NCBI GenBank assembly: GCA_007844125.1
Contig: CM017567.1
Location: forward strand, 17,065,480 to 17,129,479
DNA from: Sinonovacula constricta
Lineage: Eukaryota > Mollusca > Bivalvia > Cardiida > Solecurtidae
DNA: 64,000 bases
Reading direction: 5' to 3'
Shown here: positions 1 through 12,205 of the stretch, in pieces
Position numbering within the stretch: position 1 is the stretch's first letter
How the letters are laid out: every line of letters starts with the position of its first letter
Position numbers and translations under genes: made by a program
Notes under the pieces: generated by a model
Seen by the model: only the letters and a program-made list of their open reading frames with translations
What the model was told of the DNA's origin: nothing
Databases searched by the model: none

Positions 1-1431
1 AACATCGATGTGTGGTGGGTGTTGACCACTGGCCATGTTTACGGTTTAAATTTGGGAAGTTCCCGCCGAGTCAGCTTTTGTAAACATCATTCGGATCAAG
101 TGTTGAACCAGCGATAAAGTCCTCCTTCCGGGGAAACCACCGACACGCATGCTATACGTCATAGCCTAATGATGTCGTTCCAGGAAAACAGTCGACAGTG
201 AAATACGTCATAGATGACTGACGTATCAAAAGAACGTAATAGATTATCTCGCGACATAAACTTACCTTCGCAAACTGTGGTTATAAATTAACGTAGATCT
301 ACACAAGTTTTACTGAAACTTTTTGTGTGTGTCTGTGTTGCACTTCCTAAAGAAGCGAAGGTCTGAAAAAACAACCCTTACCCGGGTGAGGCAGTACTTT
401 TATTGCATTTTTCTCATTTTAAGCCTTTTCTATTTTTGAGGTTTAATTTCGATTTGTACGCCCGGTCGTACAGGGAGTATGCCTGGATACGCCACTGTCT
501 TTGGAGGTTTCATAACTGCCCTTCTGCCTTTACTTGCCTTTTGTATGTAAACAATGACTTACAGTATTTCATCCAGACTCATTCCAAGAAAATAAGATAA
601 GATTGAGGGTATATTACCTTAAACACTGAAGAGACCTTTCTCTAACTGTTAGCCTGTTAAGGTGGAATTACCTGACTTAGATGGAAAGAAGGTGTCTGAT
701 CAGGATCTACACTATTTGCTCCCAAATCTAAATATCAGTTCATCTTAACATAAGTATGAATTAATGATGAAAGAACTTAAGATTTATTGTCAGTTATTCA
801 CAAATGTATCATAACAAGGGTTTTAACCAGGTCTTGCTTTGAACAATGTCATAATGGTTATTGTGCCCGACTTTGATAGCCTTCTAACTGGCTGTGGGAT
901 GGGCCATACTAAATACTTTGTATTTATGGACGTCATTAAGTATTAAGGATGAAGGGAAGTTGAAGTTATGTCCTGATAAAGGCTGATAAAAATATTCTGA
1001 AATTACTTAAATTATAGATAGAATCAGATAAAGAAGAAATACTGCAGGGTGTGTTATCATAACAGCATTGTTATTACAGAAATAACTTCCAACAAATGCC
1101 CTATTTCATGACAGTGGAAATAGTTTTTTTTAAGTAGTTAAAATACTTTTGAAATACAGCAGCCATTGTCATATTTTATGATGCAGTCATGCAGAAAGTG
1201 CTGTTAAAAGCTATGAAAAACAATCAAATATCGGTTATCATCAAAACCATACAGAAAAGGTTACACAAAAAAAAGACCTATGAAATATTTGTTGCAAACA
1301 GTGGGAAATGTTTAAATCCAACTGAAGAAAAGCACATTGTTGACAGACATTTTAGGTGCTTTTGACCACAGTCTGAGCTCTCTATTTTGAATATAATGAG
1401 AATTTGAATTTTTTATGTTACATTTTCTGAC
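1..1431. other. No recognisable gene
   Basis: Ordinary AT-rich non-coding sequence. The only open frame of note (403-600, 65 codons) shows no recognisable domain. Around 690-715 there is a short motif (ctgatcaggatctacactat) that recurs as part of a hairpin at 12481-12548, so it is probably a remnant of a dispersed repeat. Confidence 0.5.
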
Positions 1432-3106
1432 AGATACCTGTGCTTGTCCCCTTACTAAGGTGGTTCTACCCTGACTGGGTTCTTCCCTCCCAGTACTAGC
1501 TGGATCAGGTACCCGTGACTGTCCCCTTACTAAGGTGGTTCTACCCTGACTGGGTTCTTCCCTCCCAGTACAAGCTGGATCAGGTACCTGTGACTGTCCC
1601 CTTACTAAGGTGGTTCTACCCTGACTGGGTTCTTCCCTCCCAGTACAAGCTGGATCAGGTACCCGTGACTGTCCCCTTACTAAGGTGGTTCTACTCTGAC
1701 TGGGTTCTTCCCTCCCAGTACTAGCTGGATCAGGTACCCGTGACTGTCCCCTTACTAAGGTGGTTCTTCCCAGACTGGGTTCTTTCCTCCCAGTACTAGC
1801 TGGATCAGGTACCTGTGACTGTCCCCTTACTAAGGTGGTTCTACCCTGACTAGGTTCTTCCCTCCCAGTACTAGCTGGATCAGGCACCTGTGACTGTCCC
1901 CTTACTAAGGTGGTTCTACCCAGACTGGGTTCTTCCCTCCCAGTACTAGCTGGATCAGGTACCTGTGACTGTCTGTCCCCTTACTAAGGTGGTTCTACCC
2001 TGACTGGGTTCTTCCCTCCCAGTACAAGCTGGATCAGGTACCTGTGACTGTCCCCTTACTAAGGTGGTTCTACCCAGACTGGGTTCTTCCCTCCCAGTAC
2101 TAGCTGGATCAGGTACCTGTGACTGTCCCCTTACTAAGGTGGTTCTACCCTGACTGGGTTCTTCCCTCCCAGTACAAGCTGGATCAGGTACCCGTGACTG
2201 TCCCCTTACTAAGGTGGTTCTACCCTGACTGGGTTCTTCCCTCCCAGTACAAGCTGGATCAGGTACCCGTGACTGTCCCCTTACTAAGGTGGTTCTACCC
2301 AGACTGGGTTCTTCCCTCCCAGTACTAGCTGGATCAGGTACCTGTGACTGTCCCCTTACTAAGGTGGTTCTACCCAGACTGGGTTCTTCCCTCTCAGTAC
2401 TAGCTGGATCAGGTACCTGTGACTGTCCCCTTACTAAGGTGGTTCTACCCTGACTGGGTTCTTCCCTCCCAGTACTAGCTGGATCAGGTACCTGTGACTG
2501 TCCCCTTACTAAGGTGGTTCTTCCCTGACTGGGTTCTTCCCTCCCAGTACAAGCTGGATCAGGTACCCGTGACTGTCCCCTTACTAAGGTGGTTCTACCC
2601 TGACGGGGTTCTTCCCTCCCAGTACTAGCTGGATCAGGTACCTGTGACTGTCCCCTTACTAAGGTGGTTCTTCCCAGACTGGGTTCTTCCCTCCCAGTAC
2701 TAGCTGGTTCTTCCCTCCCAGTACTAGCTGGATCAGGTACCCGTGACTGTCCCCTTACTACGGTGGTTCTACCCTGACTGGGTTCTTCCCTCCCAGTACT
2801 AGCTGGATCAGGTACCCGTGACTGTCCCCTTACTAAGGTGGTTCTACCCTGACTGGGTTCTTCCCTCCCAGTACTAGCTGGATCAGGTACCTGTGACTGT
2901 CCCCTTACTAAGGTGGTTCTACCCTGACTGGGTTCTTCCCTCCCAGTACTAGCTGGATCAGGTACCCGTGACTGTCCCCTTACTAAGGTGGTTCTACCCT
3001 GACTGGGTTCTTCCCTCCCAGTACTAGCTGGATCAGGTACCCGTGACTGTCCCCTTACTAAGGTGGTTCTACCCTGACTGGGTTCTTCCCTTCCAGTACA
3101 AGCTGA
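1432..3106. repeat. 75-bp minisatellite, about 22 copies
   Basis: Direct tandem array with a 75-bp period, anchored by the words 'ccttactaaggtggttc', 'gggttcttccctcccagtac' and 'agctggatcaggtacc'. Copies differ by single bases, mostly tacaagc/tactagc and accctgac/acccagac. Two length variants occur: a 4-bp tgtc duplication near 1970 and a partial internal duplication of about 30 bp near 2705. Since 75 is divisible by 3, the same frame stays open in neighbouring units and gives apparent repeat proteins on both strands (for example 1515-1724 plus and 1312-1887 minus). Stops at 'tactag' units and the lack of any non-repeat coding sequence argue against coding. Confidence 0.95.
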
Positions 3107-3788
3107 ATGTCACTATCATGACTATATGTGCATTTCTTGTCCTGAATCTAAAAATAAAACTTCAGTACTAATATTCTTATACCTATATCTAAATTATGAA
3201 ATATGTTAAATTCTCTATGAATTGTAATAATTATAATTATATAGATTATCATCTTAAGATTGCCAAACAAACATATAGCTTGACAATTCTATGGTGGAAA
3301 TTTAGATTTTCTGTCGAAAGAGATCACTTAAGAAAGTAAAGTGCTCAGTATTTATAAAATAACACCACCATCTACAGTGTATTGTGGTCAGTTTTTTAGC
3401 AGGTCTAGTGAAGGTGCTGTCTCTAGACCTGGAGCACTGTCTTGATCATGTCATGATGAAGTAGCTTAATTGTTTGATCTGTCAAATTGGGACCTTACTT
3501 CCAGACATTGTCTTGTTCCCCTGGAAACAAAGTCTGTCTCTAATCAGCCTCATTGTGTGCATTAGTTGTCTATTCTATCTTTTGGTCCTACATACAATTG
3601 TTAGTTAATGTATAAAATGTTCTTGCTTACTGACCTTATAAAATGTACTTGCTCATTGACTTTATAATATGATTATGTTGTTTGATGTTACGTGTGGCTC
3701 TAAACAACAAGAGTGCTAATTATTTTTCAAATGCCAAATGTTCGTCGTACAGGATGAAATGTTTTTGTTTTGCTGGTTAAAATTTTGT
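3107..3788. other. Spacer, nothing recognised
   Basis: AT-rich spacer between two minisatellites. I see no gene, RNA or element end in it. Confidence 0.4.
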
Positions 3789-5100
3789 CCCAGTAACCAC
3801 TGACAAGGTCTCACATCCCAGTAACCATTGACAAGGTCTCACATCCCAGGAACTACTGACAAGGTCTCACATCCCAGTAACCACTGACAAGGTCTCACAT
3901 CCCAGTAACCACTGACAAGGTCTCACATTCCAGTAACCACTGACAAGGTCTCACATCCCAGTAACCATTGACAAGGTCTCACATCCCAGTAACCACTGAC
4001 AAGGTCTCACATCCCAGTAACCACTGACAAGGTCTCATCCCAGTAACCACTGACAAGGTCTTACATCCCAGTAACCACTGACAAGGTCTCACATCCCAGT
4101 AACAACTGACAAGGTCTCACATCCCAGTAACCACTGACAAGGTCACACATCCCAGTAACCACTGACAAGGTCACACATCCCAGTAACCACTGACAAGGTC
4201 TCACATCCCAGTAACCATTTACAAGGTCTCACATCCCAGTAACCATTTACAAGGTCTCACATCCCAGTAACCACTGACAAGGTCTCACATCCCAGTAACC
4301 ATTTTCAAGGTCTCACATCCCAGTAACCATTGACAAGGTCTCACATCCCAGTAACCACTGACAAGGTCTCACATCCCAGTAACCATTGACAAGGTCTCAC
4401 ATCCCAGTAACCACTGACAAGGTCTCACATCCCAGTAACCATTTTCAAGGTCTCACATCCCAGTAACCATTGACAAGGTCTCACATCCCAGTAACCATTG
4501 ACAAGGTCTCACATCCCAGTAACCACTGACAAGGTCTCACATCCCAGTAACCATTTTCAAGGTCTCACATCCCAGTAACCATTGACAAGGTCTCACATCC
4601 CAGTAACCACTGACAAGGTCTCACATCCCAGTAACCGTTTTCAAGGTCTCACATCCCAGTAACCACTGACAAGGTCTCACATCCCAGTAACCATTTTCAA
4701 GGTCTCACATCCCAGTAACCATTGACAAGGTCTCACATCCCAGTAACCACTGACAAGGTCTCACATCCCAGTAACCATTGACAAGGTCTCACATCCCAGT
4801 AACCACTGACAAGGTCTCACATCCCAGTAACCATTTTCAAGGTCTCACATCCCAGTAACCATTGACAAGGTCTCACATCCCAGTAACCATTGACAAGGTC
4901 TCACATCCCAGTAACCACTGACAAGGTCTCACATCCCAGTAACCATTTTCAAGGTCTCACATCCCAGTAACCATTGACAAGGTCTCACATCCCAGTAACC
5001 ACTGACAAGGTCTCACATCCCAGTAACCATTTTCAAGGTCTCACATCCCAGTAACCACTGACAAGGTCTCACATCCCAGAAACCACTGACAAGGTCTCAT
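3789..5100. repeat. 28-bp minisatellite, about 47 copies, with higher-order repeat
   Basis: Tandem 28-bp units built on 'cccagtaacc', a six-base variable slot, 'aaggtctcacat'. The slot is actgac, attgac or attttc, rarely other spellings. From 4291 onward the order of slot types repeats as a block of 14 units: 4291-4682 and 4683-5074 have the same order, so the right half of the array arose by a 392-bp duplication. One unit near 4025 lacks three bases. It resembles a direct-repeat array, but there are no unique spacers. Confidence 0.95.
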
Positions 5101-6291
5101 TTTGTAGAACAATATGGCTCAATAAAAGTGAAATGAATGCTTACAAATTAAATGCTGAATTTCTACAGATGTCAAATTGCTTTGGACAATAACCTTAGTT
5201 TGAATTTTTGATGACATGGTACATTCACAAAGATTTTCATAATGAGGATAAATTTTATCATCTAACATTATCAATAGTCAATTACTGCAAGACACCTATT
5301 TGCACTTTATGAATTGTATCCTGAACACCAAGCTGTGATGAGCAGATCACCAAACCCACCCTGAAATTCTTAGAGAAAATCAAGCATATTGAGAAGTATT
5401 GTCAAACAAAACTAGCTTGTACTGATACTGCACAGTTATAATGAATAGGCCTCCAAAATACAGCCATTTTCTGCCAGCATTATGGAGGCATTGGCCATAG
5501 GACATCAAAATTATGTTCTCCTCATTTCTTTGGTTTCAATAAAGTGGAATTCACATGAATGTCTGTTTTATCCCTTTTTCTCATTAGGACTGTGTCAGAA
5601 TGGGCAATTTGTGTTTAATGTTTATTACTTCAGTCTGACTGGCTCTGCCAATCTTTGCAAACAGAATTCACAATTATTGTTAGAGGCAATGCACCCTTTC
5701 TTATTTTCCAAAGAATGGGAATAGGTGCTGAACTTCATAAAAACATGTAGGCTTTCTTTAAAATATAAATAATTTTGAAAAATAATGTTGTCATATAATT
5801 ATATGCATCACCATACCAAACCTCATCAACATAAAAATAAAAATAAAGTTGAAGAAAATGGACACCAAGCTCAGAAATAATTAAATAAGTGATGGGAAAT
5901 ACAAACTACAGAGGCAAAATAATGATATATATTTAAAGAAGTTTAGTCATATCTACAAGATACTTCTATTTTTATATTGAAAAGCAAATATTTCTATCAG
6001 CATTGACAGGTCATAATAGAAAAAGGCCATTAGTAACTTAAATATCCAGTAACCTACCTTATTAATATTTTTCCTATTTGGGGTCAAGCACTGTTATGCT
6101 TATATTTCAGAAAAATAAAAAAATCTGTCAAACAATTATGTTAGGAAAGCCTTAACAAGCTTGAAAATGTATTACCTTATTCTAGATGTTTGTATATAAA
6201 TACAATACTTAAAAACAAGCATGTCAATCTGTTTTTTTTGTAATGTATTTGATTTAAGCATACTCTTTTACAGATTGTATATATATATATA
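5101..6291. other. Spacer, nothing recognised
   Basis: AT-rich non-coding sequence ending in a TA-rich run (6278-6291) that forms the left flank of the Tigger-like element. The open frame at 5482-5724 shows no domain. Confidence 0.4.
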
Positions 6292-7459
6292 CAGTCAAAC
6301 TTGTATTAAACAGCCACCCAAGGGATTGAAGAAAATTGGCTGCTTAAGACAAGTTGGCTGCTTAATACAAAACATCCCTTTGGAGACTACAAGAAATGCA
6401 CTCTCTTAATTAAGTTCTTGATTAATTAAGTACTCCTACATGTTATTTTTAAATTTTAAACTACATGTGCATGTATTTTATTAAAAAGATTGATTTAGGT
6501 GTACATAAATGTATATTAAAAAAAAAGTAGTGGACCCGAGACAGGCACTTGTCTAGCCGTTGCGTCAAGAAACCATCGATGGCATAGTTCATTAATGTCA
6601 TCATTTGGTGTCGATCGTCGTGGGCGTTTCATTTCGCAATTCTCATTGTCAAATTCTTCCATAATTTCTCTTTTCTTTTTTGCTATATTCTGGATCTGGG
6701 TCCGCACAACATTAAACTCTGCTGCGACGATCCGCGAACTTTTGCCAGCATCCAGAAGCTTGACAACCTTAACTTGATCTTCTAGCGTCAGGCACGTCCG
6801 TTTAGACATGATGGATATCTTACTGATAATGCTGACGAGTCCTAAATGTTCCATATTTATACAGTTTAACATTAAAGATAAGAAAATTAAATAACAGTTT
6901 GTTTTGGCAACAGTTTTAATTTCTCTTTTAACTAAAACAATTAAAAAAGGCCACCGATACGGCAATGCGCTTTTAAACCTTAACGAGTAATGTCGGCACC
7001 TGAATGTTTGTACTTAAACATAAAAGCGGAAGTAGAGTTGTCACGTGATAACTCTCTGGTGAAAATTACATGTGATTATGCAAAATGGACACAGATTGAC
7101 ATTAGAAAAGGTAATTAAAGTACACCGCTACTTAACTGGTACAACAATATCCCTACGCTCATCATATCAAGCTGCCAATTTCTAGGTAGTTGGGCAGAGT
7201 ACGCCTTTGTCACTGTGTAGTGGGTGGGGTGAAGGGGATTAGCGTTCACACGTCCATTGACTGACGACTGCTGATTGGCCGTTGATTGGGGGTCAATTAG
7301 GGAAGGATTATTTCGTTTGAAGGTGACCGCTGGCCGCAGAACACAAACGACCGCTTATTACAAGAAAATTAAAGTAGAAATTGCTCGGGGGGAATTGAAG
7401 TGACCGCTTACACCAAAATGGCCGCTCTTAACACGCGACCGCTAGTACAAGTTAGACTG
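6292..7459 (-). mobile_element. pogo/Tigger-like DNA transposon, internally deleted
   Basis: The left end reads CAGTCAAACTTGTATTA from 6292; the right end, read inward on the minus strand from 7459, is CAGTCTAACTTGTACTA. Both ends sit in (TA)n tracts, as expected of TA-targeting pogo/Tigger elements. Behind each end are further related inverted words (ggctgctta on the left, cggtcac and cgcttattac on the right). The unit is about 1.17 kb, less than half of a complete Tigger element. It encodes only the N-terminal DNA-binding part of a transposase on the minus strand, so it is a non-autonomous deletion derivative. Confidence 0.8.
6516..6809 (-). pseudogene. Truncated Tigger-type transposase, N-terminal HTH fragment
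   Basis: Reading starts at MSKRTCLTLEDQ (ATG at 6809). It resembles the N-terminal psq/CENP-B-like helix-turn-helix of pogo/Tigger transposases: 'LTLEDQVKVVKLLDAGKSS' is followed by 'IVAAEFNVVRTQIQNIAKKK', then a basic stretch. The second half enters the CENP-B-type HTH_Tnp domain ('LCHRWFLDATARQVPVSG') and stops at 'PLLFF', directly after the conserved PVSGP motif. The DDD catalytic domain, several hundred residues in full-length relatives, is absent; low-complexity sequence and the left inverted end follow. The open frame extends upstream to 6965, but the residues before MSKRT do not look like this family. It could at most make a DNA-binding fragment. Confidence 0.8.
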
Positions 7460-7550
7460 TATATATATATATATATCAGAAAAGTCTATAAAAAAAACAA
7501 TCTGTAGTTACCATCCTTTAAGCTATTGGACTATAACAGAAGAAAATAGG

Positions 7551-8950
7551 GCAACTCATCAGCTCACACAGCCTGGGTAGCTCATCAGCCTCACACCGCA
7601 TGAGTAACTCATCAGCATCACACCATGTGAGTAAAACATCAGCCTCACATCACGTGGGTAACTCATCAGCCTCACACAACATGGGTAGCTCACAAGCCTC
7701 ACACCGCATGAGTAACGCATTAGAATCACACCACATGGGTAACTCATCAGCATCACACCACGTGAGTAACTCATTTGCCTCACACCATGTAGGTAACTCA
7801 TCAGCCTCACACCGCATAGGTAATTCATCAGCCTCACACTGTGTGAGTAACTCATAAGCCTCATACAGCATGGGTAACTTATCAGCCTCGCACTATGAGT
7901 AACTCATCAGCCTCACACCACGTGGGTAACTGATCATCCTGACACCGCATTGTTAACGCATCAGCCTCATACAGCATGGGTAACTTATCAGCCTGACACT
8001 GCGTGAGTAACTCATCAGCCTTACACCGTGTGGGTAGCTCATTAGCCTGACACCAAGTGAGTAACTCATCAGCCTCACACCATGTGGGTAACTCATCAGC
8101 CTGACACCGCATAGGTAACTCATCAGCCTCACACAGTGTGGGTAACTCATCAGCCTGACACCTTGTGAGAAACTCATCAGCCTCACAACGTGTGGGTAAC
8201 TCATTAGACTGACACCGTGTGAGAAACTCATCAGCCTCACACCATGTGGGTAACTCATCAGCCTCACACCACATGGGTAACTCATCAGCCTCACACCGTG
8301 TGGGTAACTCATCAGCCTGACACCGTGTGAGTAACTCATCAGCCTCACACCATGTGGGTAACTCATCAGCCTCACACTGCCTAGGTAACTCATCAGCCTC
8401 ACACCGCTTGAGTAACTCATCAGCCTGACACCGCATGGGTAACTCATCAGCCTGACACCGCGTGAGTAACTCATCAGCCCCACACCATGTGGGTAACTCA
8501 TCAGCCTCACACCATTTTGGTAACTCATCAGCCTCACACCATGTGGGTAACTCATTAGCCTCACACCATATTGGTAACTCACCAGCCTCACACCATGTGG
8601 GTAACTCATCAGCCTCACACCATATTGGTAACTCACCAGCCTCACATCACGTGGGTAACTCATCAGCCTCACACCATGTGGGTAACTCACCAGCCTCACA
8701 CTACATGGGTAACTCATCAGCCTCACATCACGTGGGTAACTCATCAGCCTCACACCATGTGGGTAACTCACCAGCCTCACACCACATGGGTAACTCATCA
8801 CTCTCACATCATGTGGGTAACTCATCAGCCTCACACCATGTGGGTAACTCACCAGCCTCACACCACATGGGTAACTCATCACTCTCACATCATGTGGGTA
8901 ACTCATCAGCCTAACATCACATGGGTAACTCACCAGTCTCACACCATGTG
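7551..8950. repeat. 27-bp minisatellite, about 52 copies, fused to a SINE
   Basis: Tandem units of 27 bp with the words 'gtaactcatcagcc' and 'tcacaccatgtgg'. Because 27 is divisible by 3, open frames run through the array on both strands (for example 7953-8957 minus and 8462-8914 plus); these are repeat artefacts. In 8560-8900 alternating tcatca/tcacca units give a partial 54-bp period. The last unit runs without a break into 'gttcaagtccc', the B-box of a tRNA-derived SINE (8951-9110). The unit aligns with the SINE segment just upstream of its B-box. Confidence 0.95.
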
Positions 8951-9110
8951 GGTTCAAGTCCCAGCCATGATGGGAACTTTCATGTCAGCAGTTTTTCCAG
9001 CTACCTTGCAGTGTGCCAGTGGTTCTACTTCGACATATGTCTGGGCTCTTCCTCCACCAGTGATAAGTTGGACTTCATAAATATGATCATGATTGTGTCT
9101 GTGATATAAT
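8951..9110 (+). mobile_element. tRNA-derived SINE, old copy, 5' end replaced by the 27-bp array
   Basis: It begins at a Pol III B-box-like 'ggttcaagtccc' and continues with landmarks shared, in order, with the complete SINE at 54267-54531 (read in reverse): 'ctttcatgt', 'ccagct', 'gtggttctac', 'ctcttcctccacca', 'gttgga', 'atatgatc', 'tgtgtctgtg'. It ends in an A-rich stretch (9108-9125). The A-box part of the tRNA-like head is not present as a single copy; its place is taken by the minisatellite. Confidence 0.65.
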
Positions 9111-10475
9111 AAAACAAAAAAAAAGTAAATGTCTATTAGTATTGTTGTAACCTGTGCATGACAATGCCATCCTGCAACTATAACTTCAGTATTTATTTTT
9201 AAGGGAATTGTAGCATGATAAGGGTTAATCTTTGCCATACAACCACTTCCCCAACTCATTAATGCCAAAAATAAAGTGACTCCCATACTTCTGACACAAT
9301 TCCAGGATTTCTCTGCAAGCGAAAGAAAATCTTTGCTTGAAGAGAGGTGGAATCCTTCTAGCTGTTTGACTTAGCCCTCTATTGTATGCTTCCTCCAAGT
9401 TTGTGATCCCCCTATTGGGATAGAGAGTCTGTTTGCTGGAATCAATTGATTAGTTAGTCTAAATCCTTCTAATTCCACAATAGAGAGCTTTTGCGGCAGT
9501 GGTAGCATGTAGTGGTGCTTTATTGTTGTTAACTTAGCCAGTTATATGTGTAAAGAATAAGTTCCTAATGTGCTGAAACACACATTCTGCTTGGATTTGG
9601 GAACCATTCTTTCTGGAAGTATTGAAGCAGACGCCGTTCTTCAATACAGGAAGTGGCAATAACTGAGTGGATTAAAGGATTTTTATCTAGCTATAACAAT
9701 TCTGCATACAACAACTTTTGGATTTTTACCTTTCACATTTTTGACAGTTAAGAGATTATCAGCCAGGTAGAAAATAATTGCTGTCTAATTTGAGAAGACA
9801 TTAAAGACTGTCCGTGATTTCCTCACTGTAAACTTACAGGTGATTAGCATCATTTTTTATTGGCCTTCATTTTCTTTACACTGGTGAGTAGATTTTTTTC
9901 CAACTATATTGTTTATGTACCACTTTTATATATGTATACATGAGATTTATTTCAGGTCAAGAATATTTTGCTTAAGAAGACTTTAAGCTTGCTTGTGAAT
10001 CATTGGTGATTTTACCTGGATTGTTTATGGATTAAATTTAATTTGTTTGTGTTAAAAATATCACAATCCTAAAGTTGGAGTTTTCCATATTTGATTAATT
10101 CTCCATTATGATGTTGTGATACCAATATGTTTAGGTGATGCCATGGACCAAAGCCACCCACTTGTTTTGAAAAACTTGTTATATTTTAAAATATGATTAG
10201 TAATTGCAATGAAAGTAAATGCAGTGTTTTTTGTTTATTATAAGTTGAATTAAGTTAACTACAGTATTTAATTTGTTTATTGTCTATGATGGTCTATTTA
10301 AGAGGCTGATCCTAAAGATAATATAAATTAATGGAGCAAATGTTGTTCTTGGTTTCCATTTATTTCTAGTCTGGTATATTGCTTAAACAGCTTTTTCATG
10401 AAAAATAACTTGGTTGAATAGTCATGGCACCTGGTCATTGAGGCTTTATACAGCTAAAGAAACTTTGACATTTAA
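9111..10475. other. Spacer, nothing recognised
   Basis: AT-rich sequence with no recognisable gene. Open frames here are short and domain-less. Confidence 0.4.
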
Positions 10476-12205
10476 AGGAAATCAAGGCCAATTAATATGT
10501 TGTCTGGATTATTGGTCCCAGGATAAGGTGGTTAGGGAAATCAAGGCGAATTGGTATTTCCACTGGTGCTGTCCGGATTATTGGTCACAGGTTAATGAAA
10601 GTAAGGAGAGTCAAGTTGGGTTGATCTTTCCACTGGTGCTGTCAAGATTATTGCCCAAAGGTTAAGTAGGTTTAGGAAAGTCAGGGCAGGTTGGTATTTC
10701 CACTGGTGCTGTCTGGATTATTGGCGACACGCTTCAGATTTGAACATGCGAGCGGTTGTCCTAGGACATTCTCATTTAAGCTAGAGAATGATCGAGGGAA
10801 AATGGACAAGGCATTCCGAATTCCGGAAGTTTCGCGATTTACACATTCCCAATGTACGGGTCCTATTTCTGTAAATGATGTTCTTTTTATTGTAAATATA
10901 ACTGTAGCGAGTATGCAGCATTATTATATTATATGTAAAGTTGTTCTTTGTATTAATATGTTTATAAATCTTATGAAAACTTATGGTTATTCGTTTAAAA
11001 TTTACTATTTTCTTTATTTCTAAAAATAGATCGATATCGTCTGTAGTGGCATGTTATACTAAATATCAGTTTTACTCACGTGTAATCTTGGAATAGCGCA
11101 GGGGTTATGGACTTGTTCTGATGTTACTGGTCTCTTGAAATCCAATCCTATTGCTGGCAAGGTTGTTGTTTTTTTCTGAGACTTTTTTCTTTTTTGTTTT
11201 AACAATAAATATAATAAATGAAACATTTAAACAGGCAAAAAATATTGATCAATAACAAATGTTGATTATTTTTTATTATTGATTAGGGTCATTGATCAGT
11301 TATTGGCGACGCTATTAAAATGCACTTGCGAGCGGATCTCCTCTGCCATTTATTTCTTGCTAGAGAATAGGCGAAAATGGGCAAGGTGTTCCCAATTTCG
11401 GAAGTTCGGCGATTTGCACGTTCTCAACATATGGGTCCTTATTCGGTAAATGGTATACTTTTTATATTTATTTGTATTGTTTCTTTGTTTGTAACTTCCA
11501 TGCAAACGAGGTATTTTACTTTTAATTTCTAAACATTAATGTACATCGGACGGTTATACTTGTTAATGAAGACATGTGTGTCCTTTTATTAGGATTGTAC
11601 ATATAAGTAGCCTTATATACCAGAATAAAGTTATTATAACAGTGATTTTAATGTTCACTTAATAATTTAAATCAGTCATCTCTAAATTTTTAATAAATAT
11701 TAATTTTCATTGATGCGGCGCCCTTTGATGCTTCGCATCAATGCTTTTCTTGTTGGTCACAGGATATGGAGGTTAGGGAAGTCAAAGCAGGTTTGTATTT
11801 TCACTGGTGCTTTCAGGATTATTGCCCACAGGTTAAGTAGCTTAGGGAAGTCAAAGCAGGTTGGTATTTTCACTGGTGCTATCTGGATTATTGGTCACAG
11901 GTTAAGGAGGTTAGGAAAGTCAAGGTGGGTTGATATTTCCACTGGTGCTCTCAGGATTATTGCCCACAGGCTAAGGAGGTTAGGGAAGTCAAGGTGGGTT
12001 GATATTTCCACTGGTGCTCTTAGGATTATTGCCCACAGGCTAAGGAGGTTAGGGAAGTCAAGGTAGGTTGATATTTCCACTGGTACTGTCAAGATTATTG
12101 CCCACAGGTTAAGGATGTTAGGAAAGTCAAGGTGGCTTGATATTTCCACTGGTAGGTTGATATTTCCACTGGTACTGTCCGGATTATTGGCCTCAGGTTT
12201 GGGAG
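10476..12205. repeat. 69-bp minisatellite split by an insertion
   Basis: Units of about 69 bp containing 'atttccactggtgctgtc', 'ggattattg', 'cacaggttaaggaggtta' and 'aaagtcaagg'. About 3.6 units lie at 10476-10726 and about 6.6 at 11748-12205. The array breaks inside 'ggattattgg' at 10726 and resumes at 'ttggtcacagg' near 11748, so the intervening ~1 kb is best read as an insertion. Open frames at 11710-12066 and 11895-12149 are products of the period being divisible by 3. Confidence 0.85.
10727..11747. mobile_element. About 1-kb insertion with an internally duplicated cassette
   Basis: This interrupts the 69-bp array. It contains two diverged copies of a ~150-bp cassette (about 10722-10877 and 11300-11454), each running 'ttggcgac', 'gcgagcgg', 'agagaat', 'aatgg.caagg', and each ending at 'tctgtaaatg' or 'tcggtaaatg'. 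An ATG in each (10802 and 11377) opens about 25 similar codons: MDKAFRIPEVSRFTHSQ against MGKVFPISEVRRFARSQ. The right side holds a small hairpin (ttgatgcttcgcatcaa near 11724). No transposase or family was recognised. Confidence 0.5.

Noticed and set aside
403..600. 65-codon frame as a small gene
   Set aside because: No domain, no splice-compatible neighbours and ordinary composition; length expected by chance.
3789..5100. Direct-repeat array resembling a CRISPR locus
   Set aside because: Units are contiguous with no unique spacers, there are no cas genes, and the surrounding DNA is eukaryotic.
7559..9286. Long frames on both strands (up to 334 codons)
   Set aside because: They come from the 27-bp array, whose period is divisible by 3; both strands are open, as expected of a repeat and not of a gene.
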